64,000 nucleotides of DNA from Akanthomyces muscarius (lineage: Eukaryota > Ascomycota > Sordariomycetes > Hypocreales > Cordycipitaceae), in contig NC_079243.1 in NCBI RefSeq assembly GCF_028009165.1, positions 2,728,001-2,792,000 on the forward strand, in the 5' to 3' direction. A program made the position numbers and the translations under genes. The notes below the pieces were generated by a model, which saw only the letters and a list, made by a program, of their open reading frames with translations, made no database searches and had not been told where the DNA came from. Position 1 is the first letter of the stretch. Every line of letters begins with the position of its first letter. This document shows positions 22,932 to 33,409 of this stretch, in pieces.

Positions 22932-24471
22932 TCACATCTGGTGGAACATACCGACTTCGTCTCCTCCTCCAGTGGCGGCTCCTGGATGTCCGCCTGCATG
23001 ATGGTGATGCATCGGCTGGCTCATGCTTGCGAGGCTAGGCTTGCTCTCCATCGTCGGTGTAGGGCTGGGTCCCATGGGTCCAGGGCCATTTGCCAAGCCA
23101 GGAGGCGGCCCATGGCTAGGCATGTGGGCAGCAGGTGGATGGGCAGGACCCTGCGACTGCTTGCGGTTGTTCATCTTCGCCATCCTGCGAACTCTGCGGC
23201 TTCGTAGGCGCGGGTCCTGATTGCTGTTACGCCAGCTATCAACTGCCCTCTGGATCAAGCCTCGTTTGCCACGGAGGGGCGCGTTCAGCTGGGCCAGAGC
23301 CCAGCCGACGCGGTTGCAGTCCGTCTCGTACATCAGCCGGTTGCCACGATACTGGTCCTTGGGGCAGCAGGCGCGAGGATAGACACAGTTTTCTTGCTTA
23401 AAATCGGCCGATAGCTCATCTGTATTCACAGATTCGACGTCGCAGCGGATAGTATATTCCATCTTGACCCGATCGCGCGAATACTCAAAAGCGATCCACT
23501 GAACCCCGTTGCCGTCTTGCCTCACAACAAGTGGTGTTGTAGCAGGAATAGGACCGGGAGCCGCATTGGGATTGACCGCCGCATTGTGACTGCCAGGGCT
23601 CTGCATTTGAGGCGGCTGCTGCTGGTGATTTGTTTGGGGCATCGGGGACCCCTGGGGCTGTTTTTGCATCTGCAGGGGAACTTGGGGCTCAATCTTTGGT
23701 CTGGGGCTGCTGGTCATGCCGCTTTGTGTATGCTGAGGGGTATGCTGTTGCATTTGGTTCGGCGCTGTGTGAGACATCATCAAGTTGGCTTGCGTAGTCA
23801 TCGGTTGTTGGGGATGGTGGGCATGATGGCCATAAGGCGAGTGAGCGGCCTGGGGCTGCATGGATTGGTATGGCGGTTGCGGCTGGTAATACATAGATTG
23901 AGGCATGTGTTGCGAAGGCGCTTGGCCATAGATGCTTCGGTGCTGATCATGCTGAGAAGGAGACGCGACGGAAGCAGGGGAGTTAGACTGGGGGGTATGA
24001 TATGACATCGGCGGATAGGGCGGTCGGGGCATCTGCGCTGCGGCCATCATGTCGGAAGTGTCTGTAAGTTGGAGCATCGTCAGTGATATAAGTTCGGTCC
24101 AAAGCCTCGGTGAGGGTAGCAAGAAGGCGAGGGTTGTTACACAAGGCGAGGCACATCGAGTGTAATGAGGAGTACTCACCGGCGGAAGTATATCCGCTTG
24201 TCGCACCAGGTGTGCTGTAGGGACTGGGATGATTGTAATAGTTTAAATTGTCCTGCGTGTTGCCGGGCTGATTACCCTGCTGATACGCAGAAGGAAGGGA
24301 TTGTGCTGGCGGATGGTAGCTGCTGTGATGACCGGATTGCTGCTGCTGGTGAGCTGGGCCGGGATGCTGCTGATGGACTATGCTGGGCGGCCGAGAGTGA
24401 TGCAGATGCTGCGTAGGTGGAGGACCTTGCTGTTGCTGGTGGGAAGGATGCTGCATAGAGAGGAGACCCAT
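22932..24471 (-). CDS. glutamine/proline-rich protein with a DUF8032-like domain, 473 aa
   Basis: Two exons: 24180-24471 and 22932-24061. The phase-1 intron is 24062-24179 (GTGAGT...TTACAG). The N-terminal half is rich in Gln, His and Pro (MQHPSHQQQQGPPPTQHL and similar), typical of transcriptional regulators. Residues about 255-370 form the conserved part: EYTIRCDVESVNTDELSADF, ENCVYPRACCPKDQYRGNR, YETDCNRVGWALAQLN and LRGKRGLIQRAVDSWRN, followed by an Arg/Lys cluster. I believe this is the domain catalogued as DUF8032 in filamentous fungi; its biochemical role is unknown. The start at 24471 (MGLLSMQHP) is the first ATG in the frame. A second ATG five codons on could be used. Paired cysteines (ENC, ACC, TDC) might bind metal, but that is only an inference. 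Confidence 0.75.
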
Positions 24472-26241
24472 CAGTAAGACATTGGCATCAAAGAAAGGAC
24501 GAGGAAGAAATAAGTCTCCTAAACAACGCGCGAAAGAAAACAAAGGTTTGTGAAGCAGGCAGTGGTGGTGTTTTATTTGGCCCCCTGACGCTGTCAAGAA
24601 GAAAAAAAGGTCTGGGGAGGCGTGTAGCGGAGCCTGTAGTCCCCTGGAGCCAGACTAGGATGCCACGGGTGAGGCGTGCTAGGCCTAGAAAGGGGGCTGA
24701 TTAAAGCAAACTGGGTCCTGATGCAGGTTGTTTGCCAGTGAAGAGGAGGACGTTGGGGGGGCGGCGACAACGTGGGGAAGTAGCACCAAGCCAGCTTGGG
24801 CAAAGAGAGCTAGCTAGCCTACAACAGGCAGGGATTGTTCTGCATCGAACAACCGGCCTTGCGGTAGGCACTTGCTAGAGCCGACAGGGATTTGCCGCAT
24901 ACTGGTACATGCAGACATGATGCTGGATCAAGGGGAACCAGTCGCTTGGGAAAGGGGCACAGGCAAGACCAACCCATCCCAGCAGACCACGACTAGAAGG
25001 GTTGGGATGTGGCTAGCCGTCGGGGCATAGTGACCGAATGAGCCAGTCCAACAAATGCAGACGGCGTGCGTCCAGACAGGCAAAGGGTAGAGGGGGGAAG
25101 AGAGGGCAGGCCAAAGTAGGAACTGAAGTGGGTAACGAAAATGAGCTGATAAAGGGACTTGGGCGCTCGAAATGACTAGGAGCGGGGTGGTGGAAGGGGA
25201 ATATGCCGGCTTGGGAGGTGATTGGCAAGAAGCGGCGCCGTCTTCGTGCTGGAAAATAAGCCTGAGTAAAAATGAGAGCACTGCTCATCAGCATTGTCAG
25301 ACTAATGCCCAGAGAGGCAAGAGAGGGCAAAGCCTGAAAAGGAGCGCCAAAGCGGCACTGACCACTTTCTTTTTTTCTTTCCCTCTCTTCCAAAGGTGAC
25401 TCGGGAACAGAGGAAACATGCATCGAGTTTTGCATAGATGGTGCATTGTCCTCGTCTTCTGCTTGCTTTTTCTTGTATTGTCCCCTTCCTCGACGGCCGA
25501 CTCTCTGCACCGGCTCTGCAACAAGGGGGTGGGTGGAGCCATTGCCAGGGCCTTGCGTGAAGCGCTCATGCACCGTCGCTGGGTGGTGGATACCGCAATG
25601 TACGAGTCCAGTGCTAGCCCTCTCTGGTGGAGATGGCGTTTGCTGCACAGCGAAGAATGGGCCCGAAGGACAGCAAGCAGGGGTTGGCCGGGGACGCTTG
25701 GAAGTACGGCAACAGGGGGGAGAGCCCCGGCTTTGATTAGATGACCAATTGCGAAGCCTGGCAGTGACAAGGTGGTAATTAAACCTGCCCAATGAGCCAC
25801 CCCTGTGAAGCGGCGACTAACCAACGACCACATAGGCACCGGGTTAACTCTCTTTGGTTGGCGACAGCGGTGTGCAGGTCACAGCTGGGGGGCCTGTCTT
25901 GGGGGGGCACCACGTCTTCCCCCTCCCCCATGCTCAGGCTGTCGTCCTTGTCAACAGCAAGCAAGCAGGGAATGGTCAGGCTTGGACTCGGGTAGGCTGG
26001 CTCTCAATCGCAGCCGGCCTTGATCATGATGGAGAATATCCACGTCACTCCCCACCGGTCGCGTACGGATGCCATGAGGCGCAAGCAAGGCGGTCCAGAT
26101 TGCTGAGTACACGGCTGCTCCCATTCGCGCCCCAATTCGATCATCGTTTGCTTTCGGTCCTTGCCACTGGCAAAGCTGCCAGAATGCGATACGTTGGGTT
26201 GCGGACGGGAGCTCCGCGAGCCTGAATTAGGGCTCGCCCAC

Positions 26242-27019
26242 TCAGTTGGCATGCTGTGGCGCGCAACCTTCGTTGTGTATTCCGATAGCTGCCCACAAGT
26301 CGCTGTATAGCGTTCGCACGCTAGGCGGTACTTGAACTTGCTTGTGCCAATTGACAGCACTTTTTCTTGTCATCGGATAAGCCCCTTAGCGGGCCCACAG
26401 GAGCGTTTTTCTATGCAGCCACTGGCTGCTGGCGCGGCTTGAGAGGGAAATCAATGTCCCACCGAGGCCCTGCATTTCCAGCTCTGTGTCCGCGAATTCT
26501 TGCCCGAGCACCCAAGCTCTGCGCCGCGCCCGTTTTGAAGCAGTTAACGCAACTTCCTTTGGCCATCTTCCACCAGAGGTTGCGACTTCGCAGCACCTGC
26601 ATTGACGGGTGTGGTCCACATTTTGCATGTCGGCAGCGCGGCTTGACTTTCAGGTACAGCTGCCAATTGCCCATCCCTGGACCTGTGCCAGCGGCGCAAT
26701 TCTGTCACTTGAGGAAACGTGCCGAAGTCATCTGAGCCTTGCAGAATAGACTGCATGGGATAGATGGTGCGCAATAGCACAGTTGGCATCGAGTTGCTCG
26801 CTTTCAACATGTTATCACAGGCTGCGTCGTTACCCAGCCGCTTGGATGGTATTGAATTGGTCGATGGCCGAAACTTCAATCTGTTTTCCGTCGAAATGGC
26901 ATCGTTTTCTTGCTCTTGCAAAGGAACGAGACAAAAAGAGACGTCGATGAACTTACCAATTCATCTTTGAAGTGGTTGCGAACCTGCTGATGCGTAGCCA
27001 TGGTCGCAATGCTAGACAT
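26242..27019 (-). pseudogene. possible unrecognised gene or decaying gene on the minus strand
   Basis: A candidate first exon 26957-27019 codes for MSSIATMATHQQVRNHFKDEL. It is followed by a 44-nt intron with a perfect GTAAGT donor and a T-rich end, then by an open frame 26544-26912 starting QENDAISTENRLKF. From about 26674 the protein-like signal shifts to another frame (26411 on) containing KPRCRHAKCGPHPSMQV and GSCVNCFKTG, with cysteine and histidine pairs that suggest metal binding. A third fragment at 26242-26373 reads KQVQVPPSVRTLYSDLWAA. A shift of frame in the middle suggests either a missed intron or an inactivated gene. I cannot name the family. Confidence 0.3.
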
Positions 27020-28385
27020 GGACGTTTTTTTTTTTTTTCAAGGCTACTTCATCATCAGCATGGTATTCAAACGACATCGCGCATACACGCATGAATATGC
27101 GATTATATTTCGTCGACAGTCTTTATGCTGTGGTAGTGTGAAGCTGTAGGTGCATCCAGCTTCGCCCTGTGCTCTCGACATCCTCTGCCCACGGATAAAA
27201 ACAACTTACTTGAGTCCAATCTTCGGTATAGGGAAGTGCTCGAGTTATCGGTTTGAACAAGGCTCGCTGTTCAAGTCGTCGGTAGGCGTCGCGTGAGAAA
27301 GCTCGCACGAAAATGATGCAAGCAGATCGAGAGTCGCAGCCTATTGCTAGTTCACGTTAGTATTGTTCTGTTTGAAAGTTATGATGAGCATCCCTTTGAT
27401 TTTCAGGGGGATTTAGACATCTCGCTCGCAGTATTGTCATCTTACCTGACACCTAAGTTAAGGAGAAACACAGGCGCTTTCTCAGTTGCTGTTCAATGCG
27501 ACGCGGTTTGCAACTTTTGGCGATATTCAATGGTGAAGTTCAGCGGAACGGTTGTGATAAAAGTGGGGCTATTGACTGGGTCAGCACTAGAAACCCCTGT
27601 CGTTGCTGTAAACTGAGGTGTAGTGTGTGCTACCTGGGTCACTTGGAGCTCGGTGACGGTAGTAACTCGCAACTATGTATTCGTCGAGGCAGTTGTTGCG
27701 GTCTCCAGGAGTCAAGGAGTATCGGTATCGTAGGTGTTGTTCGGAAGTATCCAGGGCCTGCGACAGAGTATGAAGGCAAGGCAGAACCGCAGAAGCTGTC
27801 TCAGTATTTTCGCGCCGGTCAACACTAAATGCTGTAGCTCAACTCCGTGTCGAGAGTGTAGAAACGAGTCTCTGCGCGCCGGGTCGAGAATATATTGCAC
27901 GAGTAGGGATTCCGAACCAATTCAGAATACAAGATTTCTGGCAGAAAGTCTAGCGACAGATAGTTCGAGCGGCGACCGAAGCAAACGTGACTGTAGGCGT
28001 TGCCAGAGATTGGAGCAAAGATTGTCGACTGCCTAGCTAGCGCGCTAGACTTGGACTCGGTAGAGGCTGACGAGATTCACAGCACTGTCGTCCTAGAGCC
28101 TTCTCTTCCACCAGCGTCGATTTGAGAACAGGCTCGTCGCGATGAGTGCACAGGACACACTTGAGATGCCAGATGTAGCACTTGCAAACTGCGAGAAAAG
28201 TGAAGAAGTTGGAGAAGAGCGGTTGGCGCAGGACAAGGTCAGGGTGGAAAGGGAGAGCGGGTCAACAAGGCTGCCCCTGTTTTCAAGAGGAAGGTCCTCG
28301 TAGAGCCGTTGAATCAGAAGCACAGACTTGGGCTGGGCGTGTCACTGCGAGTGACTCGGAGCGAGGAGCTTCTGGGACAGGACTC

Positions 28386-28418
28386 CCCTCTCTCTCTCTC
28401 ACTCCCTCTCTCACCCTC
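28386..28418. repeat. CT microsatellite
   Basis: A run of mostly CT dinucleotides, slightly interrupted, in the gene-poor region. Confidence 0.75.
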
Positions 28419-30543
28419 ATCAGCCCGTAACCGAACAACTGGACCTAACGACCTGCCGGCATACTGGTACTGTTATTACCAGCTAATAAGTGACTAACCA
28501 AAAAACCAAGCCCGGTGGGCCTGGATAGGGGGGACAGCAAGAGTCTCACCTCGGACGATATTAATAGCACGCAGTCCTCATCCGAAACATCTGCCATGAC
28601 AATTGTAATTTGCCTTGCGAATCTACATTCTACATGTGCATGCACTCTATTTAATTGCATGGACGCATATTTATGCCCTTGGAATGCCTCCTACATAACC
28701 ACAATATGTTGGTGGCTTTGCTTCTCGTACGGAGAAGTTGGGTCGTCCTTTCCAATCCCTCCCGTCATATACAAGGTACGCACACAACACACCAGCACCC
28801 GTGATGAGTCCACCTCCACTCCTTTTTTTTTTATCCAACTAGTTAGCGACGGCTTTTGCTAGTTAGTTGGACCAAGCGTTGGACATCAACCTTTCGGGAC
28901 AAAAACCGGAAGGCTTGGCGTAATGGGAGTCGCTGGAAATGGGGCGCAGGCGGATTCGACGAAATTGGCGTGGGACAGCCTGCCTACGCCCCACGAAGCT
29001 AGCGGCCTTCCTGGGTGATGCTCGCTCGCTACCAGTACTTGCTTCCGAAGTGGCGCTGCTGTTGCCTCGTCATACCAGTGCACTTACGTACCTAATGGTA
29101 ATAGCATCATTATTGAATTGATAATACGTGCTATGTTCTGCATATTTACTATATATCTACTACTATATGTGCAAAACTGTATGCAGAGCATGGCACCCAC
29201 ACAACATGCCGATGGTGGTTGCCATTGTCTGCGTAGGATGAGGTAATTGTCTCTTCAAAGTCTAGTTGGCCAGGTGTATCCGTACCTAGCGTACGGAGTA
29301 GGGCTGGGTCAACTCGGTCGGGCGTACCTAGGCCTTTCTGGAAGCAGAGCACAACAGCTCTAGCTGCGTTGTTCGCCGTTGTGTATCTTCTCTTCCTCCT
29401 CCTACTCACTTGTACAATCTATCGCCTTGACCCTAATCGACCGGCACATGATGAGAAAGGTGCCTCTGTCAAAAGCCAGGCGGATGGGTGACCCGGTGGT
29501 ACGGTTCAGGCTACGGCGCAACCAACTTGGAGTGGCCGTTCATGATGGGCGGGTGGCATGTGTGAGACGTGGCTGCTGCCGCCATGCTGTGCGCCGACTC
29601 ACGCTAGCTCGTCACTTTTGCATGGCTCGTCGGTAGTAGTGCAGCCAATGCTACCTTCATCGTCCCGAGCAAAGAACTCCTTAACTGATCAATCTGCTGG
29701 GTCCTTCCCCTCCCTCGGGTGCACCAGAACAGGTCGCAGGGTTCTTTCTAGATCGTGTACTCTACCTGGTAACACGCCACGATCTCTCCAAAGCAAGCAA
29801 ACATCCCCGAGATGTGTACATGGGCGGAGCATGCAGGTGGATTAACGGCATCTGGTGGTTGCCACATTATCGGACTGCCATCCGCGGACGGCCGTCATAT
29901 CTTGAAGGGCATGGTGATACCACTCAGCACTCAAGTTCCAACGCAGCCTGTCGTAAGTTACCGAGGCGAGGCCAGCCCCCGCAGAGAGATCCATCCAGCG
30001 ATGATGGGGGTAGGCGTCATCGCTTACGACGTCCTTTTTTTTGTTCAGTCGCATTTAATAGCCCAGACGGCTTTCATCAGCTAACGCTGAGCTGGTCCAT
30101 GGGCTATCAGACGGAGAGGCCATGCAGGGTCCCATCTTTGAGGACGCAGCCGTTATAGTAGTTCATTACCAGCACGGATATCCAAACAAAAGCCCGGCAT
30201 GCAGTCGAAGGCAAGGGCTCCCGCTGCCCGCTTGTGGCACAGGGGTAAGGCAAGCCTGCACGGGCTAACGAATTGTTAGTGGGCTAGCCGCTCCAGCGTC
30301 TTCTCACACCCTCCATGCCTACGGCGCCAATGCGGGAGGCTGGCAGGGCGTCCGCTGCAATACCCAGGTACAGAACTAACTTTATTCTAGATCTGGGGCA
30401 GAAACGCTAGAATCCTTGACGGGGCAAGGTCTGGTGCGACGCAGAAGAGCTAAAAGAATAAGTAGTGTCTTATCCGTACTCAGTAGAGTTTGGCCGCGGA
30501 GCGAATCGGTGTGTGCGCTCCAGTACAGAATACTCGGTGCTTG

Positions 30544-30575
30544 CCTATTCCATGGAAATCCTATTCCATGGAAAT
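30544..30575. repeat. perfect tandem repeat, 2 x 16 bp
   Basis: The unit CCTATTCCATGGAAAT occurs at 30544-30559 and 30560-30575 with no mismatch. Each unit contains the palindrome ATTTCCATGGAAAT in near-complete form (TTCCATGGAA). Confidence 0.85.
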
Positions 30576-33409
30576 AGAAACTTGAGCCTTCATGATCGAC
30601 ATGTAGTCATTGCATAGAGTGGTGCACCTGGAATTGCGACCCGGAATCAATCTTGTCTATTCGAGTGCGCATCATAGGCCGCATTTTACTTTTTGCTTAT
30701 TGGTGAACCTTTCTACTTCGCTGTAAATAGACTTGTTCCACCAGATTCGGCTCCCGTTGCAGTCGTACATGACCTACGTTACGAATTGAGCCTCATTTGC
30801 GTACTAACCTGTTCTTCTGTGGTACTGTATTGTAGGCAACGTTTACCAGTCACGCAACTACAAACTGCTTGCTTGTTTGACGACCGGTAGCGCTCGGTGA
30901 CTGGTAATATGGTGCTTTGCAATATATACCTATCGAGTGCCCCCGATCCATCCATGCTGCCTGCCGCCAGGGTATACCGTGGTGAGCCAGTGTAATCAAA
31001 GGGTTCGCGACAGGCTTGGCCCTGGCATGTCAGTACTGTATGCCAACGGCTTTCGCCACGGGGGATGGGCACTGAGAGCAGAGGGCAAGCCCAGGTCGTA
31101 GCTCGCTAGGTGCTAGCCTATAATGTAAGAAGATGAAAAGACTTGGAGCAAGCAAGGGTGGCGCTGCTAGACTGTTGGAAAGCCCACCGCTGATGAAACG
31201 TCGCCTTCACTCCAAGAAAGTTCAACATTTGTCGCGTGTTCTCGAGTACAATTCGCCCGGAGCATCGTGGAAATTGATGTTCGGTTCTCGTTGTAGGCTG
31301 ACCGTGAATCAATGACTAGCTTCTTCGTGTGCCTGTCGGTGTCAAGGCTGTAGGCGTTGGAAGTTAGCACTACGAGCGGGTGGAGTACCAGCGTAGTGCG
31401 GCGTGCGGGTGCATGTCAGTAGTCCTACCACGGAGTGTGCCTCGGATTTTCCTTGGCCTTGAGGGCCAAGTGCCTGGCTGCCATCCCAATCCTTCTGCTT
31501 GGTTGGGGCTGAGAGTGGGTTTTGGTCACACGGAACGCAGCCTCCGTGGGGCCACGGGGGCCTACGAGCAGAGACTGAATCGCGTGCGTCGCCGTTGATC
31601 ACTTTCAGACATGGCAACCAGCTCCTGCGTCGTCGTTCGCTGATCAGCACGTTCGGTAGCTGGCAAAGTGGCTTGGTTCAGTTATTAAGCAAGTTATTAG
31701 TGCACCAGTCGTGAGAACGACACCAAGATACATCCTAAATGTGGATGCTGTGCCGCAATGTATCTTTCAGTGCGAGAGCAGGCCGGATTCAGCGGCATCT
31801 GCCGCTCCTGTGGCACTTGATTGTGAGTTGAATATTTGCACCGAAATTGGCCGCAGTGATATTGGAGCTAAGCTGGATACGTTGCTGCGCCCACGAATCT
31901 TCACCGAGTAATCTTATTGTTCCAAGGCGACCACGCCCCGTTGGGCAGTTGGGCCGCCGTGTCTGGCAGCCTCTCGATCCTGCTTCCCTCTGCCGGAACC
32001 CGTTCTTGCCGTTGTCGCAGGGCGGCTGCAACTGTCAGCCAATAGTGGCAGATTCTCGGGCGCGTTTTCGCCATCACTGCGCGAGGTGATGGGATGTGAT
32101 AATGGCTGGCAGTAGTTGTCAGCTCGCAATTGCCGTCCCCACTGCTCTGTTTCAGGCCGTCGTCACTGCGGAAGACATACGCGGTTGTCACGCTCAAGTC
32201 TTAGGGCGTTGGGCGCTCGCTGTTGCTTCGCTTTATTTGATTTTATTTCACGTCTAATCCTTTTTTGTTGTGGTTTTCTTTCAACGCCTCTCTGTGTACC
32301 CTCGTTGCCTCGGAACTCAAATGTACCACTTGCATATTGCATTTTATTTCTATAAATGGCCTGTTTAATCTTAAACTAGTGGCACTGTATACGAGGTCGG
32401 CAACCGTCGTCTTACTGGTACTTTCGCTATGAATTCGGTAAGTATGAGCCTGTCGTGTTCTCGCTAGCCTGTGTTCACTGTTGCTCCTGTTACTAGTGGC
32501 CCGTCGGCGCGCTGCGCGGCATTGCCACCATCGCGGTGTACACATGTCATGTCATTTCGTATCGCATAGTGTCATGAACCGTGGATTGGCCAGCCGCCCG
32601 CTGCGATGGCTTTTGCTGGTGATTTGCCCTTTGCTATACATGGCATTACAAGTGTCTTTCCACCTCCCTCGGATCCGTAGCGTGTCCCGGTCATTTGTGA
32701 CTGCTTGTTGTGGCTCGGTCGGATGCGTGCTCCGAGGCGGAGGGACTCACTCACTCCCGGGCCACACAGGTTCGAATCAGTTGCAGCACTCCTCTCTGCT
32801 GGTGGGGTAGTTTGTTGGTTTACTCAATTGCGGTGTAGTGCGCTGGGCATGGTTCGACTGCCAGCAACCATTTCAAGTATCTGCTGTCCGAATTCTAGCA
32901 GCATGACGTTTCAGGCACAACACCGGCTCAGCACTCACTCCCCATGTAGGTGGCAACGATGTGCCAACCCGAGGTATGCCCTAGATTCTTCAGTATGACT
33001 GCAGTCTTCACCGCACATTGAGGTGTTTATAATCTCCCAGTCGATCTCTTGGGTTTCAAACACCTACCCTGCAGCTGGCCAAGCTGCAAACGACACGCGG
33101 CGATCGCGGCGGCGACCCAAGCACTGCGCTGTGCTACATTTGGCATCTTATCGTCTGACTTGATACGGGGTTAGTCATATCGTCGCCAAATCCGCGTGGA
33201 CGTGGAAACGCACCTACTGGGACTAATGCTGGCCGCGTTCCGGCGAGACCATTTGCTAGCTGAACGGTGCCGCAACAAACCAATTGGACAACCACCAGGT
33301 AGTATTTGCCGGAACTGTACACGCATAATACCAAGAAGTTGATGATGCCGCGTCCGCACAAAACACGCGCAGTGGATCGACTATATTGAGGACAGACACT
33401 AAGGTAGCT

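Larger units (their letters stand above)
24472..33409. other. gene-poor region, 8.9 kb
   Basis: No complete convincing gene is visible over almost 9 kb, although the surrounding density is about one gene per 2-3 kb. The left 1.5 kb is probably the promoter and long leader of the DUF8032-type gene. Coding-like fragments are seen at 26242-27019 (minus), 27821-28125 (plus) and 29812-30268 (plus); see findings. There is a C/T microsatellite at about 28386-28418 and a 16-bp tandem repeat at 30544-30575. The TACTGGTA motif recurs here. No transposase, integrase or reverse transcriptase motif was recognised, and there are no tRNA genes. Confidence 0.5.

Noticed and set aside
23517..24005. 162-codon plus-strand frame antisense to the DUF8032-type gene
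   Set aside because: It is the complement of the Gln/Pro/His-rich coding region; the Leu/Arg-rich translation is a shadow of that bias.
25013..25792. 259-codon open frame on the minus strand
   Set aside because: It begins with TTG rather than ATG, has no domain, and its composition (Pro, Arg, Ser, Cys from C/T-rich DNA) fits a leader region. No splice partners were seen.
25854..26225. 123-codon plus-strand frame in the gene-poor region
   Set aside because: It has a non-ATG start and no family features; frames on the opposite strand are equally open.
32769..32778. GGTTCGAATC sequence resembling a tRNA T-loop
   Set aside because: The flanking bases do not pair as a T stem and no D arm or acceptor stem is present upstream.
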